35,134 bases of DNA from Nostoc sp. NMS7 (lineage in GTDB: Bacteria; Cyanobacteriota; Cyanobacteriia; Cyanobacteriales; Nostocaceae): contig NZ_JABXKJ010000124.1 of NCBI RefSeq assembly GCF_017115085.1, forward strand, positions 1 through 35,134, written 5' to 3'. Each line of letters starts with the position of its first letter. The stretch's first letter is position 1. Below, piece after piece: positions 25,972 through 35,006 of this stretch. A program made the translations under genes and the position numbers. The notes under the pieces are model-generated. The model had not been told where the DNA came from and ran no database searches. It saw nothing but the letters and a program-made list of their open reading frames with translations.

Positions 25972-25978
25972 ATAAATC

Positions 25979-26221
25979 ATGGATGATGATACTCAAGAAC
26001 TAATCGCAATTCAGCAAGAACTCTCAGGAATCAGCTCACGCCTGAGAAAGATTTTTCCGTCAACTCATCCGCAATTTGACAGCGTGTTTGAAGACGTGGG
26101 TGCAGCTGGATATTACATCCGCGAAGCAGGTTATCGTCTAGAATCAGTTCTTATGACTGTTCAAGGTGATAGCGCAGGTTCTGCGAGTGATGCAGAGAGT
26201 GGAGAAACTGAAATTGAGTAA
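25979..26221 (+). CDS. Hypothetical acidic protein, 80 aa
   Basis: Starts 7 bp after the HNH stop, so was probably co-transcribed with it. MDDDTQELIAIQQELSGISS and a long helical middle, ending in an acidic Ser/Glu-rich tail (DSAGSASDAESGETEIE). Not recognised. Its last 61 bp overlap the 3' end of the convergent rep gene. Confidence 0.55.
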   Translation: MDDDTQELIAIQQELSGISSRLRKIFPSTHPQFDSVFEDVGAAGYYIREAGYRLESVLMTVQGDSAGSASDAESGETEIE

Positions 26222-29200
26222 ACTTCGCTGGGCAGACAACCCAGTACAGGGATCAGCAGTGAAGCCCTAACTTGAGGGCTACAAAAGTGCAAAACTCGCC
26301 GCATCGCAGTACTACCAATAACTTCGGCAACTTCCGCCACCGACTCTAACAGGGGGTCTGGTGATGACTCCGATTCAGCAATCAACAGGGGAAAGTATTC
26401 ACGGGCTAGCCACTTTTCATCGTCGTCTAAGTCAGCCAAATTTTTATTACTACCGCTATTAAGACTATCTAATAGCAGGAGTAATAATTTTTTAAAGTGC
26501 TGCCAGCCCCCCCATCTCTGGGTAAATCGGCTCACCCAAGCTTGGGAGATTTCAGCAATATTCGCGATCGCTGGTTGAGTAATTTTCTGTTTTGACTGCC
26601 AAAGTTGGGTTAGGGCATTGACTATAGCGTGACCTGTCTGCTCACTGGCGTTACCCGCTTCGGGGCAGAGTTGGAAAGCATCAACGCTCTCTAATTTCAC
26701 TCTTGGTAATTCATTTAAAAGGAAATTGAGGTCATAGTCAGCGCAGAAGTAGAATGTTAGCTCCACATTGGAGCGACGATGAGCGCGTAATCGCCCAATC
26801 TCTTGTATAATTTCTGCATTGATTAGTTCAGTGAGATACTTTTGGAAAGCGCTGTTTTTATCTTCCAGGTTGACTGGTTCACCAGTCATCACCTGATATT
26901 GTGCTGCTAAAACACCGATGTTTTGGTAGGGAATGCCGAAACTTGCGATCGCATCACACTCACTAAACCGATTAACACCACGCCCATCGACAAAGTGACC
27001 GTATTCTGTGCGGTCTGCAATTTGGGATGCAATTTGTTTCCAATCGATAATGCCAAGGGTGGGGTAGAGTTTTTTCAAGGTTTCTTTGAGGGCATTAACG
27101 CGGTTGCTAAGTGTGTCAGAGCGATTTTTAGGCAGTTTACCCAGCCCAGTGACGTTGACCACTTTTAAATTGCCGTAGTCTGGGCGTTGTTGCTCAATTA
27201 TTAATACAGGATCATCGATGCCTAATTTGAATTTCAACTGGTGAGATTTAAAAGTGGCATCAAGATAAATATTAAATTGGGCTGATTTGGCCAATTCAGT
27301 ATGTTTGGGGTTTCGGCGGTAAATGCTGAGTACACCCCATTGAGACTGAAAACTACCGTCACCTTTCCAAGCTTCCAGGAAGTCAGGCAACCAGTAATTA
27401 GGCAAGTCAAGAAACTCCCTCCCGGCGGTTCGTGCGCTGTCTTTGACTACCTTTTTGGCAGCATAACGAGCCGCAGCACTTTTTTTGAGTTGTTTATCTT
27501 GGGTAATATCAATAGAGTCTAAGTCTTCTAGAAAAGTGAAATCAGGTTCAAACAAAAGCCGAATCGCTTCGATATCTAAATTTTCGGGAAAAGTGGGCAG
27601 CAGCGCCCGGATGGTGGCATCATCAAACCCGTAGCGGTCAGTGGGTTTAAGTTGCTGAGTAAACAGTTGGTGTAAAACTAAGAGTGCAGGTTGCAGCTGT
27701 GACAAAAGATTTGGTTCTAACAGTAGCAGCTTGCCTATGGTGGTTTCAAAATCGCCTCGGTTCACATCAACGCTCCGCACGGTCTTGATGAGTGTACCAG
27801 CTTCTTCCCATAACCGCCCAACGGTGAAAGTTTGGTCAGCAGCGTTAGTTAAGGTGACAGGGGTAGAGTCTGGGTGCGCTCTGAGTTCAGAATAATTTTG
27901 AATTGCACTGCGCTTTTGAAAGCGGAAGCCAAAACCATCCCCTTGAGCGAAACGGCACTGATTTTGAAGGGAACAACCGCCACAGATGGGACTAATACCG
28001 CTCTCTTCAAAATCAAGGCTGGTAAAATTCTTGTTGCGGAAGGCGTTAAATAAGTAAGTCCTGTGACAATTCCCATCAGTGTCGGCAGTCTCACCCGCTT
28101 TAGTCCACAGTTTAAAGTCCTCACCTAGAGGAGTTTTGCGGGTGGGATCTAGTTTAAAGCCGTTGTGACGCACTGGCAGGTCAACAAAATTCGTCTCAAT
28201 GGGCAGTGTGGATGGGTTTCTGTGGTTGGCATCCTGGTAAATTAGTTTATCAACACCGAATAAGGCCGCCGTCAATTGCCCCGCGTTGTAAGATTTACCT
28301 AGTCCTGGGTGGGAATTATCTAAGATTTGTGTCCAGCCCTTAGAAACAGCTTCCACCCAAGCGGTGATATGTTCATCCGGCTGGCAGGAAATAGAGATAT
28401 CCCCTGTAATTTCGCTTCTGAACGGGATATTGCCCCTTTCGTAGATAATTACATTGGGCGAAGGGGTGTTAATTTCGGGTTCAGGCTGCGGTGAAGGTGG
28501 CGCTTTAAATCCTTTAAATATTGAAGAAAAAGGCGCGATGGGCTGCGCCCCAGCATAGCTGAACGCTTGCTTTAATAAATTTTGGAAGCTGCTCAAGTCT
28601 TCTCTGACTCGCCCAAGCTCCCACTGTTCACGGCTAATTACTCCTTGGTCGCCGAGGTTATATTCATACTGCCGTTGCAGGAAGCGAAAGCCATACTGTT
28701 TGGCAATGTGAAACAGTGTTCCGATCGTAATTCCCCCACGCCGAAAACTGCGAATCTTAGCGTGGATGTTCCAAGTTGAACCCTTGATGCTGGGCGACCA
28801 CTGTTCGGCTATAATTTCGGCATCTGTTGCCCCATAATGATTAACCAGCGCCATTAGCACTTGACGGCATTCGTCGTAGTTACCGCTTCCTGGGGTGCGT
28901 GGTGGGATGAATGAAAGCGCGTTCTGGATTAGCTGGTCAATATCCCAGCCTTCAGTGAGGGAAATCTCACGCCACTCTTTACGCCGTGACTCAATTTCTT
29001 GAATTCTTAGCTGATACTCAATACGCTCCTGTTGCGCGATCGCAATCGCTTTACTTATCCATTCTGTTGGTAAAGTGGCTTCAGGGTTGACCAGGGGGAA
29101 TTCTGCCTCTGTGTTGCCGTAGAAAACACGACTTGCATCTTTACAAGCTGGGTCATGGGGCAACTGCTGCATCAGGAAGCGCGTACAAGCTTCTACAGTA

Positions 29201-29661
29201 TCAGCACCTTGGACATATTCGGGGAGAAGGAAAACCAACCGGAATTTATGCCAGTCTGGTTTATGACTGGCAGTTGTGTAAATTAAAGCACAGTGTTTTT
29301 TAATGAAGGGATGGGCTAGGGCTTCTTCTATGGTTAATTGGCGATCGTAAACTTTGATAGAATTTCCGTTTTCGTCCTTGATTGGTTTGCCGTCAGGATC
29401 ACGGGCGACATCGGAATTATCAATGTCGAGTAGTAGCCAGTGAGAACCGATGACATTGGCTTTACTGCGCCATTGACCACCCAGTAAGCCAGCACAGATG
29501 GCGTGACCTGCTTTAATATGTTCCTGGACATCGGCTAGAGTGCCTTCTACATCAATGAAGTTAGCGGCCAGCTTTTTAAAGTCCCAGTCTTTGTTTGTGC
29601 CAGTGGCGTTAAACGCAAACTTGATTTTAGTTCTTCTGCTTTCAACTACGGCGTTTGTCAT
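26161..29661 (-). CDS. Plasmid replication protein: PrimPol-like primase with P-loop helicase part
   Basis: 1166 residues. An archaeo-eukaryotic-primase-like N-terminus has SHWLLLDIDNSD (D79/D81 metal ligands), KPDWHKFRLVFLLP and CKDASRVFYG. A PriCT-like domain follows (about 235-325; RTPGSGNYDECRQVLMALVN). Residues 451-458 HPGLGKSY are a Walker A variant, and C532, C560, C563 and C569 (in ICGGCSLQNQCRF) form a four-Cys set that could bind an iron-sulphur cluster or zinc. Later regions are unassigned. This architecture fits large cyanobacterial plasmid Rep proteins that prime and unwind at the origin. AAGGAG lies upstream of the ATG. The last about 40 residues read like non-coding sequence, so the true end may be recombined. 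The iterons at 29927-29987 lie just upstream. Confidence 0.85.
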   Translation of the reverse strand: MTNAVVESRRTKIKFAFNATGTNKDWDFKKLAANFIDVEGTLADVQEHIKAGHAICAGLLGGQWRSKANVIGSHWLLLDIDNSDVARDPDGKPIKDENGNSIKVYDRQLTIEEALAHPFIKKHCALIYTTASHKPDWHKFRLVFLLPEYVQGADTVEACTRFLMQQLPHDPACKDASRVFYGNTEAEFPLVNPEATLPTEWISKAIAIAQQERIEYQLRIQEIESRRKEWREISLTEGWDIDQLIQNALSFIPPRTPGSGNYDECRQVLMALVNHYGATDAEIIAEQWSPSIKGSTWNIHAKIRSFRRGGITIGTLFHIAKQYGFRFLQRQYEYNLGDQGVISREQWELGRVREDLSSFQNLLKQAFSYAGAQPIAPFSSIFKGFKAPPSPQPEPEINTPSPNVIIYERGNIPFRSEITGDISISCQPDEHITAWVEAVSKGWTQILDNSHPGLGKSYNAGQLTAALFGVDKLIYQDANHRNPSTLPIETNFVDLPVRHNGFKLDPTRKTPLGEDFKLWTKAGETADTDGNCHRTYLFNAFRNKNFTSLDFEESGISPICGGCSLQNQCRFAQGDGFGFRFQKRSAIQNYSELRAHPDSTPVTLTNAADQTFTVGRLWEEAGTLIKTVRSVDVNRGDFETTIGKLLLLEPNLLSQLQPALLVLHQLFTQQLKPTDRYGFDDATIRALLPTFPENLDIEAIRLLFEPDFTFLEDLDSIDITQDKQLKKSAAARYAAKKVVKDSARTAGREFLDLPNYWLPDFLEAWKGDGSFQSQWGVLSIYRRNPKHTELAKSAQFNIYLDATFKSHQLKFKLGIDDPVLIIEQQRPDYGNLKVVNVTGLGKLPKNRSDTLSNRVNALKETLKKLYPTLGIIDWKQIASQIADRTEYGHFVDGRGVNRFSECDAIASFGIPYQNIGVLAAQYQVMTGEPVNLEDKNSAFQKYLTELINAEIIQEIGRLRAHRRSNVELTFYFCADYDLNFLLNELPRVKLESVDAFQLCPEAGNASEQTGHAIVNALTQLWQSKQKITQPAIANIAEISQAWVSRFTQRWGGWQHFKKLLLLLLDSLNSGSNKNLADLDDDEKWLAREYFPLLIAESESSPDPLLESVAEVAEVIGSTAMRRVLHFCSPQVRASLLIPVLGCLPSEVYSISVSPLSASLAEPALSP

Positions 29662-29851
29662 TTATTGGTCACTCCTTCTAGGAAACCGCCGCTTATCAGC
29701 CATTACCCCCTCTGTTGGTACAAGCCAGGATGCTTATTGTGGGAAGTAAGGTTTGAGGGCAGCTTAAGGTTTTCAGTAGCCAAAAAGTTTTTGATATTTT
29801 TGGACACCAAGAAATAATGCCAGATTGGCCAAAACCACTAGGCAAAACTGA

Positions 29852-29869
29852 TCTAATTAATCTAATTAA
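29852..29869. repeat. AT-rich tandem 9-mers
   Basis: TCTAATTAA twice in succession. Could be part of a DNA unwinding element of the origin. Confidence 0.4.
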
Positions 29870-29891
29870 TCAGGGCTGTTCTAAAAAGCTG

Positions 29892-29914
29892 AAACCCTTA
29901 CTCAGTAAGGGTTT
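29892..29914. repeat. 10-bp perfect hairpin beside the iterons
   Basis: AAACCCTTAC, loop TCA, GTAAGGGTTT. Followed by A-rich sequence on the plus strand. Confidence 0.6.
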
Positions 29915-29926
29915 TAAAAATAGATT

Positions 29927-29987
29927 ATCCGGGGATTCTAGAGTTTTCATCCGGGGATTCTAGAGTTTTCATCCGGGGATTCTAGAG
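29927..29987. repeat. Iterons: 2.8 tandem copies of a 22-bp unit
   Basis: Units begin at 29927, 29949 and 29971. Each starts ATCCGGGGATTCTAGAG; the first two add TTTTC and the third diverges after 17 bases. A 22-bp period equals about two helical turns, typical of Rep-binding iterons. They sit about 265 bp upstream of the rep start. Confidence 0.85.
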
Positions 29988-29988
29988 T

Positions 29989-30065
29989 CTTTGTTCTAAA
30001 GCTTAAAACTATATGGAGTAAGGCTTTTAAGCCTATTTTGCATGGTTATTTTTTTTAGAACAAAG
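29989..30065. repeat. 12-bp inverted repeat flanking a 53-bp loop in the origin
   Basis: CTTTGTTCTAAA (29989-30000) and TTTAGAACAAAG (30054-30065), exact complements directly after the iterons. Confidence 0.55.
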
Positions 30066-30072
30066 CAAGAAC

Positions 30073-30109
30073 ATAAAAATAGCCAACCACAGGTAATGAG
30101 TGGCTGGCT
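30073..30109 (-). terminator. Rho-independent terminator of the HTH gene
   Basis: On the minus strand AGCCAGCCAC, a 9-nt loop, GTGGTTGGCT (one mismatch), then ATTTTTATG. It lies about 30 bp after the stop at 30141. Confidence 0.75.
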
Positions 30110-30140
30110 GCGAGGAAGCGTTAAGCATTAATACTCAAAA

Positions 30141-31820
30141 TTAGATGTCAAGAAGTTTTCGGATCTTGTTAGCGTGAGCTAGGCTGATGGTGCGTTCGCC
30201 TTTTTCGATCAGGGAGATGAGTTTTTGGGACACCCCAAGAAAACCAGCCAGCTGAGTCTGTGTCCAACCTTTGGCAATACGTGCTTCTTTAACTTGGCTG
30301 CCAGTCAAGCTGATGTGTTGTAGCTGTTTTGGCTTGGCTTTGGGCTGTAACTGTTCTATCTTAGGTTGAACTTTGGATTGTAATTGTTCTATTTTAGGTT
30401 TAGCCTTGGATGCTATCAATTCTGGGATAGGAGCTGGGGGTTTGATGGTGAGTTTGGCATCCAGCAACTTGTTCAGGTAGCCTTTAGGCTTCTTGTCCTT
30501 GCAGTCTGGTTTTAGCCATTCAGGGTACGTTTCCGGGTCAAACACAATCTGCCATCTCAGCTTGAGCAGTAGCTTTATGGCACTATCCCAGTGCTGCTTT
30601 AGGTCATACGCTCGGCGAAAGTCTAACTGGGCTTTATCTATAATCGGTTTAGCGAATGCAATTTCTAATAGCTCCTGTACTTTGTAGTTTCCATCAAGGC
30701 GAATCCGACTATCCAATGTTAGATATATAGCCAGTCTTAGCGCGAGTTCCTCATGGTAGGGGTCAATTTTCAAAACTTGTTGGGCTAAGTAGCCAAACTG
30801 ATATAAAGCGTCCCTTGATTTGGCTCCTGCTCTATTCAAAAAAAGTTTAGTCCAAGCACCTGGTTGAATAATTAACTGAACTTCTAATGGTTCTTCTATT
30901 TTCCCCTGTAAATTTATCTGACCATAAGGCACAACTGTAATGTTCCACATTCGACCTACAGGGGTACTAGCATTTATTCCACCTTTTTTGTTCCTACCTT
31001 CTATCCATACTGTTTTAACTAACAAACAATCTAATGCAAACGCAGTTTTGGCTATTTCTGAGAGTTTTTTATGTTTGGGTAAATCAGTTCGCTGATCCCA
31101 ACCCATATCTTTTATCAAGTCACTGGCATTGAGAATAAATAAGCTTTCCCACGGTCTTTCCTGTTTCATTGCATAGGCAGCAAAGATTAAGTGCAGTTTT
31201 GCACTGTTAAACCCAAATTTATCGATGATTTGTAGTGCTTCATCCCAAGGGAGCATGGAAATATCACCGGGGTTGGCAATATAATGCTCAATGAAGTTTT
31301 GAGAATCGCCCTTAGCTCTATGTTGTAAGTAGGCTATGCCATCTTCATTTTGCTTCCACAATTCTTTTTTGATTTGAGAGTCAATACTGGAAAACATAAG
31401 TGCTGCCGTTGGAATAGCTTCAAAGTCTTGGGACTTAAATAATTTTGATTGTCTAACTGTGATTGAAGTATTTGGTATGGAATTAGCTGGAGTCTCAAAA
31501 TAACTGACGTTTTGCTGACTACTATTTTTACTTTTCTCCGTTTGGGATTTGGTAGCCGGAGGTAGAAATTCATCCTCGGCATTTTCAAAAGAATTGTCTT
31601 CTATCTTTCTCAGATTGATGGAAGTTGTTATAGGAACTTCTTTGAGAGACTGTAACAAATGACTGCGTAAAGCTTTGAGAAATTGTTCCTGGTTAGGAAA
31701 TAAAGTTGAATCAATTTTTATGATTAATTTACTGAGGTCAATGTTTTCCTGACCTTCTTGATTAATCAAGTTGAGATTTACTATTAATGGAAGTTGCGGA
31801 TTTAAATCATTTGCTGCCAT
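30141..31820 (-). CDS. Plasmid protein with C-terminal XRE helix-turn-helix
   Basis: 559 residues. The last 55 form a clear Cro/XRE HTH (VKEARIAKGWTQTQLAGFLG, VSQKLISLIEKGERT). Before it is a Lys/Gln/Pro linker with repeats of KPKIEQLQ (about 475-500). The main body (about 130-460, for example AQLDFRRAYDLKQHWDSAIK) is helical and not assigned; it could be a winged-helix replication or copy-control domain. The N-terminus (about 1-110) is acidic and low-complexity. Position beside the iterons and on the same strand as rep suggests a second replication or copy-number regulator. A terminator follows at 30073-30109. Confidence 0.7.
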   Translation of the reverse strand: MAANDLNPQLPLIVNLNLINQEGQENIDLSKLIIKIDSTLFPNQEQFLKALRSHLLQSLKEVPITTSINLRKIEDNSFENAEDEFLPPATKSQTEKSKNSSQQNVSYFETPANSIPNTSITVRQSKLFKSQDFEAIPTAALMFSSIDSQIKKELWKQNEDGIAYLQHRAKGDSQNFIEHYIANPGDISMLPWDEALQIIDKFGFNSAKLHLIFAAYAMKQERPWESLFILNASDLIKDMGWDQRTDLPKHKKLSEIAKTAFALDCLLVKTVWIEGRNKKGGINASTPVGRMWNITVVPYGQINLQGKIEEPLEVQLIIQPGAWTKLFLNRAGAKSRDALYQFGYLAQQVLKIDPYHEELALRLAIYLTLDSRIRLDGNYKVQELLEIAFAKPIIDKAQLDFRRAYDLKQHWDSAIKLLLKLRWQIVFDPETYPEWLKPDCKDKKPKGYLNKLLDAKLTIKPPAPIPELIASKAKPKIEQLQSKVQPKIEQLQPKAKPKQLQHISLTGSQVKEARIAKGWTQTQLAGFLGVSQKLISLIEKGERTISLAHANKIRKLLDI

Positions 31821-32178
31821 AAGACAACTCTCATCGAATGGAATTTATCTGCTAGGACTGCATGGGCAACAGCAGGCGGATTTTTTGATTGGTGCATCAG
31901 TTAGTTGCCATCTAACGCCAGCAAGGAAAAGTTTTCTCTGCTAATTATATGTGTCAGCTATTTCAAGCCGTTGTTTGAGCCAGATTTGCTGCCTCCGCTT
32001 GAAAGCTTGGTTTGATAGGTTTTGTAAATACAAGGTTGTTCAGCGTTGACTGAATGCCTAAGAGTCATTATTTTGCAGTCCCCTATTTCCCTTCTAAAAG
32101 AAATAGGGGGACAGTTGGGCTGAGGCGATCGCTTTAGTAATAGCAGGGATGGCACTAAAAGTGGGTTGATGTCAGTGT
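31821..32178. other. Gene-poor stretch with a 10-bp hairpin
   Basis: CCCCTATTTC (32080-32089) and GAAATAGGGG (32100-32109) form a perfect inverted repeat with a 10-nt loop; it lacks a T-run, so a terminator for the 87-aa gene is possible but weak. A 74-codon minus frame (31958-32182) overlaps that gene by 4 bp, but its composition (Leu/Ser/Pro-rich, no fold) makes a real gene doubtful. Confidence 0.4.
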
Positions 32179-32442
32179 TCATTTATCCTCCTTGCCTTCC
32201 TGGTCTTTCCACTCGAAATACTCGCGCAATAGGTTCTCCAGCCCCTGACTGTTATCGACACCATTTTCTACACAATAAATTTTGAATTTTTTGAGTAGGT
32301 CTTGTGGTACCAACCCTCTTACCAAGCCGTAGTTAGGATCTTTTTTCTTATCTGTCACAGTAGCAATGTGCTGATGTAGCAACTCCTGCTCCATTATTCC
32401 ATGCCTCCTCTTTGAATCTCTTTTGTATCGATGTTGCGACAT
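32179..32442 (-). CDS. Small plasmid protein, possibly DNA-binding
   Basis: 87 residues. A basic N-terminus (SQHRYKRDSKRRHG) precedes a helical part (LVPQDLLKKFKIYCVENGVD, then NSQGLENLLREYFEWK), a pattern like ribbon-helix-helix proteins but without a decisive motif. Encoded divergently from the small genes at 32615-33158, across a region with a hairpin followed by six T. Role unknown; copy control is one possibility. Confidence 0.55.
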   Translation of the reverse strand: MSQHRYKRDSKRRHGIMEQELLHQHIATVTDKKKDPNYGLVRGLVPQDLLKKFKIYCVENGVDNSQGLENLLREYFEWKDQEGKEDK

Positions 32443-32473
32443 CGCACTATTGTGATATAGTAACTTATAGGAC

Positions 32474-32495
32474 GCAGAAAGTCTGCAAATTTTTT
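32474..32495 (+). terminator. Short hairpin with T-run in a divergent intergenic region
   Basis: GCAGA (32474-32478), loop AAG, TCTGC (32482-32486), AAA, then six T (32490-32495). Nothing coding ends here on the plus strand, so it could end a small RNA or attenuate the leader of the 101-aa gene. Confidence 0.35.
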
Positions 32496-32614
32496 AGAAG
32501 ACCAAAAACAACCCAATTGCGTCAAATCTTGTTTTTTGGCATGGGCATCTGATTGCAACCATGCTCACACTTATGTCTGCAAGTGATTTCAGTCATTCTT
32601 AAGGACTCCAAAAT

Positions 32615-32920
32615 ATGGTTCAAGCGCGAGTTGTGATTAGGGGCGCGGCGTTGGAAATGGGCGAACATCTTTTGAAAACTACCAAATTAGCAAGTTTAAC
32701 AGAGCTAATTAACGTGATGTTTTCCAGGTACGGCAGGCATTTAGAAGCTACTTGGGAAGTTTTGCCAGCCTTTGATATAGATGAACGCGATTCTTTGGCA
32801 AAATCAGTGCCCACAGTAGTTACGCAAATATCTGCACCAGCAGCGGATTTCACTTTTGGTAAACAACCCACCACTGATAAAAGCAATCAACGAACTACCC
32901 CTTCAGAGAACAATGCTTAA
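32615..32920 (+). CDS. Hypothetical protein, 101 aa
   Basis: MVQARVVIRGAALEMGEHLL starts a short strand followed by helices (KTTKLASLTELINVMFSRYG), a layout like a ribbon-helix-helix DNA-binding protein, and then a disordered tail. AAGGACTCC lies upstream of the ATG. It overlaps the next gene by 8 bp, so the two form one operon. Function unknown. Confidence 0.65.
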   Translation: MVQARVVIRGAALEMGEHLLKTTKLASLTELINVMFSRYGRHLEATWEVLPAFDIDERDSLAKSVPTVVTQISAPAADFTFGKQPTTDKSNQRTTPSENNA

Positions 32921-33158
32921 TCAAAATCAATTACGAAGGTTAGAAGCAATAGATCGCTGGCTCAGAGAAATCCGAGATTCAGAGGAATTCAGACAACTGG
33001 AATACTCCCCAGATGTGATGCTAGGCGACGCAATCCAAGCAGTAGGCGAACTACTTGATGAACACGATTATTGTGATTCCAAGCCCTTGAATTTTGCTGA
33101 TGACCAGTGGCATTCATATCTAGAACAGAAGCCAGCAGCAATTCTCATTTTGAAATAA
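32913..33158 (+). CDS. Hypothetical protein, C-terminus replaced by the insertion sequence
   Basis: 81 residues from the ATG at 32913 (MLNQNQLRRLEAIDRWLREI), which overlaps the previous stop by 8 bp; an earlier in-frame ATG at 32856 lies inside the previous gene and is unlikely. The body is helical and acidic (VMLGDAIQAVGELLDEHDYC). The last codons, from about 33135, are inside the left inverted repeat of the IS, so the AAILILK tail comes from the element. Joining the flanks across the element gives QKPADRTQMVYK and a stop, a plausible original end. Confidence 0.7.
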   Translation: MLNQNQLRRLEAIDRWLREIRDSEEFRQLEYSPDVMLGDAIQAVGELLDEHDYCDSKPLNFADDQWHSYLEQKPAAILILK

Positions 33159-35006
33159 ATAGAGTATTAACCCCATTTTGAAATTCCAAATATAGTACAA
33201 AATAACTAGTTTTTTAGACAAAGGAGATAGCTAAAAAAATAATTGCCTCCATCAACCAAGTATAAATACTCAATGTACTGGAGGGAATTGACTGACAACT
33301 AAGAGTAAACTCAAGAAAATAGTTCTATGAATGAGAATATACAACTCAATCGAAATAACAAATTATTAATAGTTGTCAAGCTTTGGTAAAATTGGTGAAT
33401 TGGAAATTATTAATTAGTCAAACAACTCCAAAATGGCTCAAAAAGCAGCGACCCTAGAAATTGCTGAATTAATGCAATTTTTACGGTCATCATTACATGA
33501 CTTACCTGATGAAAGGAAACCCGGAAATAATACTAAATATCAGGTAGAAGATGCAGTGATGGCTACATTTTCAGTGTTTTTTACTCAGTCACCGTCTTTT
33601 TTAGACCATCAACGTTTAATGAAAAGCAATAAGGGAAAAGATAATGCTGAAAGTTTATTTTCAATTGAAAAAATTCCTGGGGATAATCAAATAAGAAATC
33701 TGTTAGATCCGGTGCCAGCTAGTACTATCTTTATGACTTTTCAAAAAGTCTATCAATGGTTAGAAGAAAAGGGAGTTTTAAACAAGTTTCTCTACTTAGA
33801 TGGAGAAATTTTGGTGGCGTTAGATGGCACAGAATATTTTTCATCTAAGAAGATTAATTGCCCTCATTGTAATTGTCGTAATCATCGAAATGGAACTACA
33901 ACTTATTTTCATGGCTGTGTTACACCTATTATAGTTTCTCCTAATCAAAAACAAGTAATTAATTTATCACCGGAATTTATTAAAAAACAAGATGGATGTC
34001 AAAAGCAAGATTGTGAAAATGCGGCTGTTAAAAGATGGTTAAATAAGAATCATCAAAATAAGTATGGTTATCCTGTAACCCTTTTAGGGGATGACTTATA
34101 TTCTCGCCAACCTGTTTGCGAATTAGCACTAAAACAAGGTTATAATTTTATTTTTGTTTGTCTCGAAACGTCACATAAAACTTTATATGAATGGCTAGAA
34201 TTTTTAGAAAGAAGCGGAGAAGTTACAACCGTTGAAAAGAAACAATGGGATGGGCGAAAAAATCTAATTTATCGTTATCGTTATACTTCTAGACTTCCCT
34301 TGCGAGATGATGACTCAAGTCTCGAAGTTAATTGGTGCAAAGTAACTGTTATTAATGAGAAAACACAGAAAATTATCTACCAAAATAATTGGATAACTAA
34401 TCATAAAATCACTGAAAATAATGTTGAATAAATTGTCAAAGCTGGACGCAGTAGATGGAAAGTTGAGAATGAAGGCAATAACGTTCTTAAAAATCATGGT
34501 TATAATTTAGAGCATAATTTTGGTCATGGTGAAAATCATTTATGCGAGTTCTTATTGTCTTTAAATTTGCTATCTTTTTTATTTCATACTGTTTTAGATT
34601 TAGTCAATTTCACCTATCAAAAGATTCGTGATTTATTAGTAACTCGGACTTCTTTCTTTAATGATATTCGTACCCTTTTAAAATTTTTATGGTTTAAAGA
34701 TTGGTCGGATTTTTTCTCCTTCATTCTGAGCGAATATGTCCCATTAAAAAAAGTAAATTCTAGTTAAAAAAATGTCAATATATTGAAAGATGAGGAGAAA
34801 GTTATTTATCAACAAAAACTACAAAGTTGGTTAGAATTTCAACTGGATTTATGAGTTGAAATCAATTTTTCGTGGACAGAATTTTAAAAACCTGTCTATC
34901 TTTAGTGTTGGATGATAATTATTTGTCAAAAAATCATGGTTCGACACAAGTTCGCTATTTAAACAAGAGAATTTTATCTGATTTTTTTCAAAATGAGAAT
35001 TGCTGC
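33135..35006 (+). mobile_element. Insertion sequence of about 1.87 kb
   Basis: Bounded by inverted repeats of at least 21 bp: left 33135-33155 begins GCAGCAATTCTCATTTTG, and the right (34986-35006) is the exact complement; similarity continues weakly for a few more bases. It carries one transposase gene with a nonsense mutation, 275 bp of non-coding DNA before it and 240 bp after. No unambiguous target duplication is seen (perhaps 2 bp, GC). It sits inside the 3' end of the small gene at 32913. Confidence 0.8.
33433..34767 (+). pseudogene. DDE transposase with in-frame stop
   Basis: The frame runs from ATG 33433 to TAA 34765-34767 except for a TAA at 34429-34431 after residue 332 (NNVE, stop, IVKAGRSRWKVENEG). 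Candidate catalytic residues: D in ILVALDGTEYFSS, D in LLGDDLYSRQPVC, and E in the WKVENE motif, which lies after the stop. The short product would lack the catalytic Glu. A zinc-ribbon-like CPHCNC is present near residue 148. IS4-like superfamily by motif layout; exact family not assigned. CAA or GAA to TAA is the simplest explanation. Confidence 0.85.

Larger units (their letters stand above)
29662..30140. other. Candidate replication origin
   Basis: A 480-bp gene-free stretch between rep and the HTH gene. It contains tandem iterons (29927-29987), a perfect 10-bp hairpin (29892-29901 / 29905-29914), a 12-bp inverted pair CTTTGTTCTAAA / TTTAGAACAAAG (29989-30000 / 30054-30065), two copies of TCTAATTAA (29852-29869) in AT-rich DNA, and a terminator (30081-30109). 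Confidence 0.7.

Noticed and set aside
29927..29987. CRISPR array
   Set aside because: The 22-bp units are directly tandem without spacers, so they are iterons; no cas genes in the window.
31958..32182. 74-codon minus frame overlapping the 87-aa gene by 4 bp
   Set aside because: Composition and lack of any motif suggest chance; a 10-bp hairpin lies inside it.
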